From Acidobacteriota bacterium (lineage in GTDB: Bacteria > Acidobacteriota > Blastocatellia > RBC074): a DNA stretch of 64,000 nucleotides. Every line of letters starts with the position of its first letter. Positions within the stretch are counted from its first letter, which is position 1. Below are positions 10,394 through 18,974 of this stretch, piece after piece. The notes under the pieces are model-generated. The model saw only the letters and a list, made by a program, of their open reading frames with translations, was not told the DNA's origin and made no database searches. Where the stretch lies: the NCBI GenBank assembly GCA_018269055.1, contig JAFDVI010000019.1, positions 1 to 64,000 of the forward strand. The letters are read 5' to 3'. Made by a program: the position numbers and the translations under genes.

Positions 10394-11743
10394 ATGATGA
10401 AGAAGTATTTTCGCAAAACCACTGCGCTCGCTTTCACCGCGTTGCTTGTGGCCATGCCGGTACTGGCTCAGGACAATTCCAATAAGAAGCCGCTTGATGA
10501 AAAAGACGATCCGACGTTGATTGGCAAACGCAACATCAACAAAGGGAACCTGTCTTTTTACTCCATTGATCGCGAAGTCGCGCTAGGCCGCCAAATGGCC
10601 AGCGAAATTGACCATCGCTCGCCGTTGATTAACGACCCAATCGTCAACGAATACGTCAACCGAATAGCCCAAAATCTGGTATTGCATTCCGACGCCAAAG
10701 TTCCGTTTACAATCAAGGTTCTTGATGCCGAAGAGGTGAACGCCTTTGCATTGCCCGGAGGCTTTCTCTACGTCAATCGCGGCTTGCTGGAAGCCGCCGA
10801 CAACGAAGCCGAAGTTGCAGGCGTGATGGCGCACGAAATCGCACACGTTGCCGCGCGCCACGGCATCGAGCAGGCGTCGAAAGGCGAACTGCTGCAGTGG
10901 GGATCGCTGCCGCTGATTTTCTTCGGTGGTTGGGGCGGTTACATCGTTCAACAAGTCGCCGGAATCGCATTGCCACTGACGTTTTTGAAGTTTTCGCGCG
11001 GCGCGGAAAAAGAAGCTGATCGGCTCGGTGCGCAATATATGTGGGCTTCCGGATACGATCCGAATGCGCTGGTTACGTTTTTTGAAAAGCTGCAAGCGCA
11101 GGAAAAACGCAGACCCGGCACACTGGAAAAAATGTTCAGCACGCATCCGATGACTGGCGACCGCATCAGCGAAGTTCGCAAGTTGATCGTACGCTTTCCG
11201 GATCGAAACGATTACCAACTCAGCAGTTCGGAATTCCGCGATGTGAAATTGCGATTGACGACATTCAGCGCCTCGCGTCGTTCATCCGGTTCGAGCGACA
11301 ACGGACGGCCCACGCTCAAGCGCCGCCCCCGCACCGACACGAATGATCAGGTCGGTGACCGGGATGATTCCGATGTACCGAACCGCCCAGTGCTGAAACG
11401 CCGCGATTCGTCGGCGGATAGTGATTCCAATTCCAGCAATCAAAGTTCTGATGACAATGGTCGTCCAGTGTTGAAACGTCGCGAAGGCGCTGCCGATTCC
11501 GAAAGCTCTAAAAGCGAATCAGAGACCGGTCGTCCGGTATTGAAGCGCCGCGATGGTTCGGAGGCTACAGACCAAACGCCAAGCGCAAAACCGCAAGCAT
11601 CGTCTTCCTCGACTGACGAAACTTCTGGGCGTCCGAAACTCAAAAAGAATACCGATAGAGAGGATTCATCAAGCGACGACAAATCCAGCCAGGAATCTTC
11701 AAACACGTCTGGCAGTTCATCCACGAAACCGATTAAACCGTAA
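10394..11743 (+). CDS. Exported M48-family zinc protease with basic repeat tail
   Basis: 449 residues from the chosen ATG. Earlier in-frame starts exist, but AAAGGGGGAAG sits directly before 10394 and the protein then opens with a signal peptide ending near VLAQ. The M48 signature HEIAH is at residues 147-151, followed by KEADRLGAQYM, which supplies the third zinc ligand Glu. This resembles BepA/LoiP-type periplasmic proteases that survey outer-membrane proteins, but TPR repeats as in BepA are absent. From about residue 301 the tail is hydrophilic and Ser/Asp-rich. It carries five spaced copies of a motif like GRPVLKRR (about 11296-11645 in DNA). The function of the tail is unknown; it may bind a polyanion or partner protein. 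Confidence 0.85.
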   Translation: MMKKYFRKTTALAFTALLVAMPVLAQDNSNKKPLDEKDDPTLIGKRNINKGNLSFYSIDREVALGRQMASEIDHRSPLINDPIVNEYVNRIAQNLVLHSDAKVPFTIKVLDAEEVNAFALPGGFLYVNRGLLEAADNEAEVAGVMAHEIAHVAARHGIEQASKGELLQWGSLPLIFFGGWGGYIVQQVAGIALPLTFLKFSRGAEKEADRLGAQYMWASGYDPNALVTFFEKLQAQEKRRPGTLEKMFSTHPMTGDRISEVRKLIVRFPDRNDYQLSSSEFRDVKLRLTTFSASRRSSGSSDNGRPTLKRRPRTDTNDQVGDRDDSDVPNRPVLKRRDSSADSDSNSSNQSSDDNGRPVLKRREGAADSESSKSESETGRPVLKRRDGSEATDQTPSAKPQASSSSTDETSGRPKLKKNTDREDSSSDDKSSQESSNTSGSSSTKPIKP

Positions 11744-11762
11744 CAGAAACGATAGATCGCAA

Positions 11763-11813
11763 AAAACAGTAGTGGCTGACTTCTCCAATTGAAAAGTCAG
11801 CCACTACTGTTTT
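11763..11813. terminator. Bidirectional intrinsic terminator between convergent genes
   Basis: Perfect 20-base arms 11763-11782 and 11794-11813 around an 11-base loop, with an A-run on the left and a T-run on the right. It lies between the M48 protease stop (11743) and the ROK gene stop (11832), so it can serve both convergent transcripts. Confidence 0.9.
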
Positions 11814-11831
11814 CAAATTGTTTCTGCTCGA

Positions 11832-12911
11832 TTATTTTCCCGCTTTCAACCAAGCCAGTCGCGCCGCACCAATCACCGCAGCCTTTTCGCCGACTGTAGC
11901 CGCCAGGATTCGGCATTGTTTGGCTGCCTCCGGTGCAGCCCAGCGTCTTACTTCCTCTCGGATTTCATCCAGATATGGTTTTAGTGCCAAGCCCAACGCG
12001 CCGCCAATCACCACGGCTTCCGGATTGAGGATCGAAATCAAATTGGCGATGCCGCGTCCCAACCAGCGGCAAGTGTTGTTGACGACTTTAACCGCCAGTT
12101 TGTCGCCGCCACGAGCCGCGCGCATGATCGTCTCGGCATCCAGTTCCGCGCCCGTTTGCAGCAATCCGCCAAGCATGGAGCCATCGTAACCTTCGCTGGC
12201 TTCCACTGCGCGCCTTGCCAATGAATTCACAGTTGCTTCCGCCGACAAACACCCGCTGGCTTCGTATTCGTGTTTGAATTCCTGAGCGACAGAGAGCCAA
12301 CCCGCCGCGCCCGCCAAGCCATTTGCGCCACACAGCGCCCGACCATCAGCCAAAATTCCAGCTTCGATTTCGGAACCTACGGAAAGGTACACCACATTGT
12401 GTTTTCCTCGCGCAGCCCCGTGCCAGCTTTCGGCCACGGCCACGGCAGCCATTTCGGAAGCAATTGCCATCACAGGATGTGCTGAAGCTGTGTGTCCTGC
12501 GTGTGCACGTCTTTCCGTCACAGCCGTGCGAATGTCGTGACCGAATTCATCCAAAATCTCATTCAACAAGTCCGAAAGCGGAACTCGCGTCCAGGCTCTG
12601 GAACCGTTCAGGCTCCCAAACGAAACCCGTCTGGTTTGTGGATCAACAGTTCCGGGAACCGCCAATCCGATACCCGCAATGGAACTGTTTCCTCGCTCAG
12701 AAGTTGCCGCCAGGGCAAGGATCAATTCAGCGATTGCGGAAATCGCTGCGCGGGTTCTGCTTTGCGGAGTTTCAGCGTGGCGTTCGGCGACGATACGCGC
12801 CTGGTCGTCTACCAATGCGGCGGTGATTTGCGAGGGAGTGAATTCGATGCCTACGATCAGTGATTTGACTTCAGGCTTTTGGGTGCGAAGAGATGAGACT
12901 TTCAGTGGCAC
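11832..12911 (-). CDS. ROK-family protein lacking key kinase residues
   Basis: About 359 residues from the GTG at 12911-12909, chosen because AGGAG lies eight bases upstream; a longer frame opens at a GTG at 12947 without such a site. The fold is ROK/actin-like: IAGIGLAVPGTVDP, then NVVYLSVGSEIEAGILADG, then GANGLAGAAGW, then PEAVVIGGALG. Key marks of active sugar kinases are altered. The usual N-D-x-N loop reads ASEMAAVA, GTGIGGG reads GSEIEAG, and the ROK zinc motif CxCGxxGCxE is absent. No N-terminal helix-turn-helix is present either. It is therefore either a diverged kinase or a non-catalytic regulator. It is divergent from the FKBP lipoprotein gene. Confidence 0.75.
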   Translation of the reverse strand: MPLKVSSLRTQKPEVKSLIVGIEFTPSQITAALVDDQARIVAERHAETPQSRTRAAISAIAELILALAATSERGNSSIAGIGLAVPGTVDPQTRRVSFGSLNGSRAWTRVPLSDLLNEILDEFGHDIRTAVTERRAHAGHTASAHPVMAIASEMAAVAVAESWHGAARGKHNVVYLSVGSEIEAGILADGRALCGANGLAGAAGWLSVAQEFKHEYEASGCLSAEATVNSLARRAVEASEGYDGSMLGGLLQTGAELDAETIMRAARGGDKLAVKVVNNTCRWLGRGIANLISILNPEAVVIGGALGLALKPYLDEIREEVRRWAAPEAAKQCRILAATVGEKAAVIGAARLAWLKAGK

Positions 12912-12939
12912 GATATTGACTCCTGTTGAAAGGTGATTT

Positions 12940-12968
12940 TTGACCACATCAAAAGCGGTGGCTATTAT
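12940..12968 (+). promoter_or_regulatory. Sigma-70-type promoter for the FKBP/ABC-F operon
   Basis: TTGACC at 12940-12945 and TATTAT at 12963-12968, separated by exactly 17 bases, about 55 bases before the FKBP start codon at 13024. A TATAAT read on the opposite strand overlaps the same -10 box (12964-12969), so the divergent ROK gene may use the same region. Confidence 0.75.
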
Positions 12969-13023
12969 ACAGGCCGCCCGCCCAAAGGCGATTTCAATTC
13001 ATCACATTCGGAGGAAATTTATT

Positions 13024-13545
13024 ATGCGGCATCACCGCTTTGCGCTTTCATTCGCTCTTTTGATTTGTTTGTTGACTCTGACTGCCTGTGCTTCTTCGAC
13101 GGAAGTTGCTACGACGAAACCGAGTCCCACGCCCGAAGCCACTGCCATTCCAGCGACTACTCCTGCAGCTTCGCCCACGCCCGGAGAGATGAAAACGACC
13201 CCTTCCGGCTTGCAATATCAGGACCTGCAAATCGGCATCGGCCCGCGTCCGTTGTTGGGGCAGAACGTTCAAGTTGCGTACGTTGGTAAGTTTTTGGACG
13301 GTCATAAGTTCGATGGGGGTACGATTCCTTTCACAATTGGCGAAACTGGTATCATCAAAGGATGGAATTTGGGTGTCGGCGGCAGTTCCAAAGAAGGCAT
13401 TGACGCCATGCGCGTCGGCGGCAAACGCAAAATCATCGTTCCTCCGCAACTTGGATACGGCGATAGAATTGTCAGCACAATTCCTCCCAACTCAACCTTG
13501 GTGTTTGAATTGGAACTGATCCGAATTAACAGCAAATCGTTTTAG
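13024..13545 (+). CDS. FKBP-type peptidyl-prolyl isomerase lipoprotein
   Basis: 173 residues from the ATG at 13024, which has GGAGG at proper distance; an upstream in-frame start at 12940 lies in the promoter and is not used here. Residues 1-21 are a lipoprotein signal ending in the lipobox LTAC, so Cys22 should be lipidated. A Pro/Thr/Ser-rich linker (about 23-58) leads to an FKBP domain. Its marks are VQVAYVGKFLDGHKFD, FTIGETGIIKGWNLGV and GGKRKIIVPPQLGYGD, ending PPNSTLVFELELI. It should catalyse prolyl isomerisation in the envelope. The stop codon is directly followed by the ATG of the ABC-F gene, so translation of the two is probably coupled. Confidence 0.9.
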   Translation: MRHHRFALSFALLICLLTLTACASSTEVATTKPSPTPEATAIPATTPAASPTPGEMKTTPSGLQYQDLQIGIGPRPLLGQNVQVAYVGKFLDGHKFDGGTIPFTIGETGIIKGWNLGVGGSSKEGIDAMRVGGKRKIIVPPQLGYGDRIVSTIPPNSTLVFELELIRINSKSF

Positions 13546-15480
13546 ATGAATATTCTCTCTCTTGAAAACGTCAGCAAAACCTATGGCATTAAGCCACTGT
13601 TTTCTTCCGTGACTTTTGGCCTGGACGAAGCAGACAAAATCGGCGTCATCGGTGCGAACGGCTCTGGCAAAACTACGCTGCTGAAAGTCATTGCAGGCGA
13701 AGAAGAACCGGATTCCGGTCGCGTCGTCATTGCCAACGGCAAAGTCGTCGCGTACCTGTCGCAAAATCCCCCCTTCGATCCGGAGCAAACCGTCATCGAA
13801 GCTGTTTTTGCTGGCAGCAACGAAGCCTTGCATCAAAAACTGGGGTTGCTGCGGCAGTACGAACTGGCTTGTGATCAATTGGCGGAACAGGGTGGAACGG
13901 ATGAAAAACTGTTGGTGCGTGTCAGTGATCTAGCCGAACAGTTGGAAGTCAGCGGCGCATGGCAACTGGAAATCGAATTGAAAGCGATGCTGAACGAACT
14001 CGGCATCACCCACCTGAGCGCGAAAATGGCTACGCTTTCCGGCGGCCAGCGCAAACGCGTCGCCTTGGCGCACAGCCTGTTCATCAAACCTGATTTGTTG
14101 ATTCTGGATGAACCGACCAATCACCTGGACGCCGAAACGGTCGAATGGCTGGAACACTGGCTCAAGGATTTCAGCGGGGCGTTGCTGCTGGTCACGCACG
14201 ACCGATACTTTCTGGATCGCGTTACCAATCGAATCCTCGAAATTGATCGCGACCACATTCAATCATTTGCAGGCAACTACGCTCGGTATTTGGAAAAGCG
14301 GCAGGAACAGGAAGAGCGGCAGGCCGTCGAAGCGCAGAAGTTGAAACAGATGGCGCGGCGCGAGCTGGAATGGCTGCGCCGCGGCCCGAAAGCGCGCACC
14401 ACCAAAGCCAAAGCACGCATTGATCGCGCCAACGAATTGATCCAGCAATCCCGCCAGGCCGCCAGCGACATTGCCGAAAAACGTTCGCTCGACATCGCGT
14501 TTGATTCCAACCGGCTGGGCAAAAAGATTCTTGGCTTGACCGACATCACCAAACGCTTTGGCGACAAAACGGTGGTCAACAAGTTCAGTTATCAATTCAA
14601 ACGCGGCGACCGTATCGGCATCATCGGCGCAAACGGAGCAGGGAAAACGACCTTGCTGGAAATCATCGCCGGACGGTTGCACCCCGACGCTGGAAAGATC
14701 GAAAAGGGCGAAACCGTCGTCATCGGATATTACGATCAGGAAAACCGCGAATTCGACGAATCGCAGCGGCTGATTGATTACATCAAGGAAGTCGCCGAAC
14801 GCATTCAAACCGTCGAAGGCGATTGGATCACGGCCAGCCAGATGCTCGACCGGTTTTTGTTTCCGCCCGCGATGCAGTATCAACCCATCGGCACGCTTTC
14901 GGGCGGAGAACGCCGCCGATTGTATTTGCTGCGCATTTTGATGAGCGCGCCGAACCTGCTGCTGCTCGACGAAATCACCAACGACCTGGACATCCCGACG
15001 CTGGTTGCGCTGGAAGAATACCTGGAAAGTTTTCCCGGCTGCCTGATCGTTGTCAGCCACGACCGTTATTTCCTTGACCGCACGATTGAATACATCTTTC
15101 GCTGTGAAGGCGACGGCAACATCCGCGAATATCCTGGCGATTACACCACCTTTCTGGAAATCCGCGACCGCGAACGCGCCGAAGCCTCCGCCGCCAAAGC
15201 CGAAGAAAAAGCTCGCCACCCAAAATCACCCGCCACCGTGGCAAGCACCGAACCGTTTGCGCTCAAGCGCAAACTTTCCTTCAAAGAAAAGCGTGAGTTT
15301 GAAGAACTGGAAACGCGCATCGCCGAACTGGAAACCCGCAAAGCCGAAGCCGAAGCCAATCTTGCCTCTAACGGCAGCGACCACATTTTAGTAGCGAAGC
15401 TCTACAAAGAGTTGCAATCATTGAACGAACAATTGGATCGGGATGTGACGCGATGGGCGGAGTTGGCGGAACTTGCCTGA
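13546..15480 (+). CDS. uup: ABC-F ATPase, Uup-like
   Basis: 644 residues with two ABC domains and no membrane segments. Walker A motifs are GANGSGKTT (36-44) and GANGAGKTT (about 360-369). Signatures are LSGGQRKRVALA (about 164) and LSGGERRRLYLL (about 451). Walker B is LLILDEPTNHLD in the first domain and LLLLDEITNDLD in the second. The charged inter-domain linker includes RRGPKARTTKAKAR, and the C-terminus (about 585-644) is a coiled coil. This is the layout of Uup, a translation-associated ABC-F protein that acts at the ribosome. It follows the FKBP gene without any gap and has no ribosome-binding site of its own. ABC-F antibiotic-resistance proteins are an alternative but lack this C-terminal coil. 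Confidence 0.87.
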   Translation: MNILSLENVSKTYGIKPLFSSVTFGLDEADKIGVIGANGSGKTTLLKVIAGEEEPDSGRVVIANGKVVAYLSQNPPFDPEQTVIEAVFAGSNEALHQKLGLLRQYELACDQLAEQGGTDEKLLVRVSDLAEQLEVSGAWQLEIELKAMLNELGITHLSAKMATLSGGQRKRVALAHSLFIKPDLLILDEPTNHLDAETVEWLEHWLKDFSGALLLVTHDRYFLDRVTNRILEIDRDHIQSFAGNYARYLEKRQEQEERQAVEAQKLKQMARRELEWLRRGPKARTTKAKARIDRANELIQQSRQAASDIAEKRSLDIAFDSNRLGKKILGLTDITKRFGDKTVVNKFSYQFKRGDRIGIIGANGAGKTTLLEIIAGRLHPDAGKIEKGETVVIGYYDQENREFDESQRLIDYIKEVAERIQTVEGDWITASQMLDRFLFPPAMQYQPIGTLSGGERRRLYLLRILMSAPNLLLLDEITNDLDIPTLVALEEYLESFPGCLIVVSHDRYFLDRTIEYIFRCEGDGNIREYPGDYTTFLEIRDRERAEASAAKAEEKARHPKSPATVASTEPFALKRKLSFKEKREFEELETRIAELETRKAEAEANLASNGSDHILVAKLYKELQSLNEQLDRDVTRWAELAELA

Positions 15481-15565
15481 AACCACGCGGTAAGAAAAAA
15501 ATTGTCATATACTTCGGCCTCTCAAGCGACTAATCCGATGACAAACTGATTGATCCGAGCGAACG

Positions 15566-16138
15566 ATGGACAATGCGGAACTGCGAGCAAATTTGGAGCG
15601 GCATCATAACGAAAGCTTTGGCTGGGCGCTCGGCTGTTGCGCACACAACCGCTCGGAGGCCGAAGGCGTGCTTCAGGCCGTTTACCTGAAAGTGCTGGAA
15701 GGGAAAGCGCGCTTTGATGGAACGGCGAGTTTCCGAACGTGGTTGTTTGCCGTAATTCGCCGAACAGCGGCGGATGAGCGTCGCCGGCATTGGCTTCGCG
15801 GATTTGGGTTAAGCAAATACTTCGAGCGAAATGAAAGCAAGACGTTCTCGAATCCGCCGGAGGATGAAATTTACAGGTCGCAAGTGCAACAGTCGTTTCG
15901 TCGTGCATTGACAGAATTACCCACGCGGCAACGTGAAATCCTGCAACTGATTTTTTATTACGACCTGAGTTTGGCCGAAGCCGCGGATGTGATGGGCGTT
16001 TCGCTCGGTTCGGCCCGCACACATTACGACCGGGGCAAACAGCGATTGAGAATTTTGATGAAAGGAGTGGCAAGCAATGACACAGAACGAAGAAGAACGG
16101 GAAGCCAGAGAGTGGTTTCAACAACTGAAACGCGATGA
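15566..16138 (+). CDS. ECF-type RNA polymerase sigma factor
   Basis: 190 residues with sigma region 2 (residues 17-70: NRSEAEGVLQAVYLKVLEG and FRTWLFAVIRRTAADERRR) and region 4 (about 115-165: LPTRQREILQLIFYYDLSLAEAA followed by a helix-turn-helix ending in YDRGKQRL). It should direct RNA polymerase to a small regulon in response to an envelope signal. The next gene starts inside its last 62 bases, so the two products are probably made together. That is usual for a sigma factor and its antagonist. Confidence 0.88.
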   Translation: MDNAELRANLERHHNESFGWALGCCAHNRSEAEGVLQAVYLKVLEGKARFDGTASFRTWLFAVIRRTAADERRRHWLRGFGLSKYFERNESKTFSNPPEDEIYRSQVQQSFRRALTELPTRQREILQLIFYYDLSLAEAADVMGVSLGSARTHYDRGKQRLRILMKGVASNDTERRRTGSQRVVSTTETR

Positions 16139-16604
16139 CGAACGGTCCGCGCCGAGTTTTGCCAGTGTGGTGAATGCGGCGAATAGCGAAAGAGTGGGAA
16201 GAAAGGTTGACAGTTGGCGGTATTTTCGCTTGGCCACGGTTTCGGTTGCGGCAATGTTGGTTTTGTCGGCAAGTGGTTGGCTTTGGTTCATTCGACAGGA
16301 ACAAGTACTGTTGCCGCCACCTGTGCCCGCAGATGCCAACCGATCGGGCACATTGTCTTGCAACTGTGGCGGAGACCTTCCACCACCTCCCAGACCTCAA
16401 ACGTCGCCCAGGTCTGTGCGACACAAACGCTCTGTTCCGCGCGAATCAATCAACACGCTGATTTCGCAATGGCATTCGCCTACGGAATTTTTGCTGCAAA
16501 CCTCTGGGCAGCGCTGGTTGAAGGAAGTTCCCCGGTTGGGCGTGCCGCGCCTGGAAATCAAATCGCTGGATTTCGAGCAGAAAAACGAGATGGAGGAATT
16601 ATGA
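16077..16604 (+). CDS. Single-TM protein, probable anti-sigma factor
   Basis: 175 residues, no known family recognised. The acidic, charged N-terminus (about 1-50) should be cytoplasmic, followed by one membrane helix (about 52-72: ATVSVAAMLVLSASGWLWFI). The outside segment is proline-rich and contains a Cys-x-Cys pair (SCNCGG). AAGGAG lies nine bases before the ATG, which is inside the sigma gene (62-bp overlap). The downstream Spy-like gene overlaps its stop by four bases. Position and topology match anti-sigma factors such as CnrY; sequence similarity is not visible, so the role is inferred from context. Confidence 0.65.
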   Translation: MTQNEEEREAREWFQQLKRDDERSAPSFASVVNAANSERVGRKVDSWRYFRLATVSVAAMLVLSASGWLWFIRQEQVLLPPPVPADANRSGTLSCNCGGDLPPPPRPQTSPRSVRHKRSVPRESINTLISQWHSPTEFLLQTSGQRWLKEVPRLGVPRLEIKSLDFEQKNEMEEL

Positions 16605-17020
16605 AATTGAAAGCATTATTGGTCATCGGGTTGATGGTGTTGGCTGCGACGATTGCGCGAGCGCAGGGGCCTGATTTGGCTGAAAACCTGTTTGCGCCGG
16701 AATTGATCATGCAGTATCAACAGGCAATTGGACTCACGGAAGAGCAGAAAAATTATTTCAAAACCGAAGCCCGCAAAACCCAAACGCAGTTGACGGAATT
16801 GCAGTGGAAACTGGAAGATGCCGTCGAAAAGTTTGCCACCCTGCTCAAAGCGGATCGAATTGATGAACAGGCCACCACGGCGCAGTTGGAAAGCGTGTTG
16901 AACCTGGAACGCGAAGTGAAACGAACGCAATTGGCGTTTTTGATCCGCCTGAAAAATATACTTTCCCCAGAACAGCAGGCGCGATTGCGCGAACTCCGAA
17001 GCAAAGCGTCGGCCAAATAA
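16601..17020 (+). CDS. Spy/CpxP-like periplasmic protein
   Basis: 139 residues from the ATG at 16601 (GGAGG upstream); a longer in-frame opening from 16214 runs through the preceding gene in another frame and is not real. A signal peptide ends near ARAQG. The rest is helical and charged, with two LTxxQ-like motifs (LTEEQK near residue 45; LSPEQQARLREL near the end), as in Spy, CpxP and the CnrX-type sensor fold. The mature part has no Cys or His, so direct metal sensing is unlikely; a chaperone or protein-stress sensor is more plausible. It shares ATGA with the stop of the preceding gene. Confidence 0.75.
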   Translation: MKLKALLVIGLMVLAATIARAQGPDLAENLFAPELIMQYQQAIGLTEEQKNYFKTEARKTQTQLTELQWKLEDAVEKFATLLKADRIDEQATTAQLESVLNLEREVKRTQLAFLIRLKNILSPEQQARLRELRSKASAK

Positions 17021-17055
17021 CCATTTCACAGCAAGTCACAACCTGGGAGAAATTT

Positions 17056-18780
17056 ATGAACCGCTCCAGAAGCGCAAAGGGGTATGTATGTTTGGTGGGA
17101 GTATTTGCCGTCATCGGGGCGTTGATGATTTTCCCGAAATTCACATCAGGGCAATCATCCGTCCCTGTTCCCGCGCGAAGCCAATGGTCGCCGGATGTGC
17201 GGTTGACTTCCGACAAGGCAGACTCACTGCTCAGTTTCAATTTCGCCCGAAGCATCGCGGCGGACGATGCCGGTCGAGTCCACGTTGTTTGGTATGACAA
17301 ACGTGATGGCAATTCGCAGATTTACTACAAACGTTCAACAGACGGTGGAGAAACCTGGGAGCCGGACGTGCGGCTTTCGCAGGATTCGGATTGGCGCGAA
17401 CATCCCGCCATTGCCGTTTCAGGTAATGACGTGTACGTCGTTTGGCACGATTCGCGGAACGAGGGGCTGGATATTTACTTCAAATTTTCCTCGGACGGCG
17501 GTTCGACCTGGAGCGGCGAAATTCCACTGACTTCCGATGGCACTTCTGTGTTCGCTGCGATTGCAGCACAAGGCGAAAATGTTCAAGTTATCTGGAGCAG
17601 TTATCAAAACGGTCCGCAATCGGAAATTTACACAAGTCATTCGACCGATGCCGGATTGAGTTGGACTGCCGCCACTCGCCTTTCTGACATTCCCTACGAT
17701 TCGTGGACGCCGACAATCGCCCTTTCCGGCCAGCAAGTTTACGCTTCCTGGGTAGACACCAAAGACGACAATGAAGAGGAATATTTCCGGCGCTCAATGG
17801 ACGGCGGCGCGACTTGGGGACCGATTCAGCGGCTGACCAACAACAGGGCAAGCTCATGGGCGCCTTCAATTATTGCTTCCGGGAACATGGTCCACCTGGT
17901 TTGGTTTGATCAACAGGACAGCCCGGTTCTGCCACTCGATGCCGAAAATAAGTTGGACGCCGTGATGCGATTGCTGAATTTGCCCGTTGAGCCTGAGCCT
18001 GTCGGTATCATCGTCACCAATCCTGAGCTTGCGGCACAGCGCCGCGTGACGGAAAAATATCAGATCATTCAGTCGTCGGTGTTAAGTTGGATCGCCAAGG
18101 GCGGCGATGTGCTCAAGTTGCAAACCATTCTGCAAGGGTTTGAGGCTCTTGGCCAACAAGGAGCCAGCTATCTGGAAAAAGATCGCAAGCTGAACGAAGC
18201 GGTTGTGTTGATGGGATTGAGCTACACGCCCGGTCCGACTGATGACATCCCCAAGATTCATTATCTGGAAGCGTTGAACATTCGTGTGCAGGACAAATTG
18301 AAACAGATTCAAACGGCTGCGCCAGCCTGGGTGCAGGGTGGCGGAAATTTGCAGCAACTGGAAGTGATGTTGCGCGAATTCCAGCAGGCATTTACCGTGG
18401 CAAGCACCGAGTGGGAAGTGTATTACCGCCGCTCCATGGACGGAGGTCAGACGTGGGACCCAATTCGACGATTGACGAATGCCACGACGCCTTCGCTGCG
18501 ACCAAACATCGCTATGGCAGGGAATGAGTTGCATCTGGTCTGGTACGATTACAGGGACGGCAATGCCGAGATTTATTACAAGCATTCATCCGATGCGGGA
18601 ATGATCTGGTCACAGGATGAACGATTGACTACCGCACCGGGCGATTCGTTTCAGCCATGCATTGCTGTGAGCGGCGCTTTCATCCACCTTACCTGGTTCG
18701 ATAACCGAGACGGCAATACGGAAATTTATTACAAACGTGGGCGACTGGCATCTGCCATGCGGAGTTTGCCGGGCAGATAG
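17056..18780 (+). CDS. Exported BNR/Asp-box beta-propeller protein with helical insert
   Basis: 574 residues with an N-terminal signal segment ending near SGQSS. Six Asp-box motifs are visible: STDGGETW, SSDGGSTW, STDAGLSW, SMDGGATW, SMDGGQTW and SSDAGMIW. Each follows a strand like VHVVWYDKRDGNSQIYYK, which gives a six-bladed propeller of sialidase-like fold. Between the fourth and fifth motifs, residues about 293-450 form an alpha-helical insert unlike the blades. The catalytic Arg triad and Tyr of true sialidases cannot be identified, so a binding or structural role is likelier than hydrolysis. GGGAG precedes the ATG. It starts 35 bases after the Spy-like gene and may be part of that ECF operon, possibly as its main output. 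Confidence 0.78.
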   Translation: MNRSRSAKGYVCLVGVFAVIGALMIFPKFTSGQSSVPVPARSQWSPDVRLTSDKADSLLSFNFARSIAADDAGRVHVVWYDKRDGNSQIYYKRSTDGGETWEPDVRLSQDSDWREHPAIAVSGNDVYVVWHDSRNEGLDIYFKFSSDGGSTWSGEIPLTSDGTSVFAAIAAQGENVQVIWSSYQNGPQSEIYTSHSTDAGLSWTAATRLSDIPYDSWTPTIALSGQQVYASWVDTKDDNEEEYFRRSMDGGATWGPIQRLTNNRASSWAPSIIASGNMVHLVWFDQQDSPVLPLDAENKLDAVMRLLNLPVEPEPVGIIVTNPELAAQRRVTEKYQIIQSSVLSWIAKGGDVLKLQTILQGFEALGQQGASYLEKDRKLNEAVVLMGLSYTPGPTDDIPKIHYLEALNIRVQDKLKQIQTAAPAWVQGGGNLQQLEVMLREFQQAFTVASTEWEVYYRRSMDGGQTWDPIRRLTNATTPSLRPNIAMAGNELHLVWYDYRDGNAEIYYKHSSDAGMIWSQDERLTTAPGDSFQPCIAVSGAFIHLTWFDNRDGNTEIYYKRGRLASAMRSLPGR

Positions 18781-18974
18781 CGTTTGAGTCTGCATCTTCA
18801 GCCACCTGCCAGACGAAACAAATTCGAGGATTTTTTCCTGGATTCACGCAAAATCCCCCTAAAACTTGCCCACCTCAGCCCATTGCCTAAGCCAATGAAG
18901 CATTTCCAACTGGCATAGTGATTGCCACCTTCAGACCTAGTCATCAACATTTCAACATAAGGGGGGAAATTATC

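Noticed and set aside
16214-16600. Upstream extension of the Spy-like frame
   Set aside because: It runs through the preceding gene in another frame; the ATG at 16601 has GGAGG and opens a clear signal peptide.
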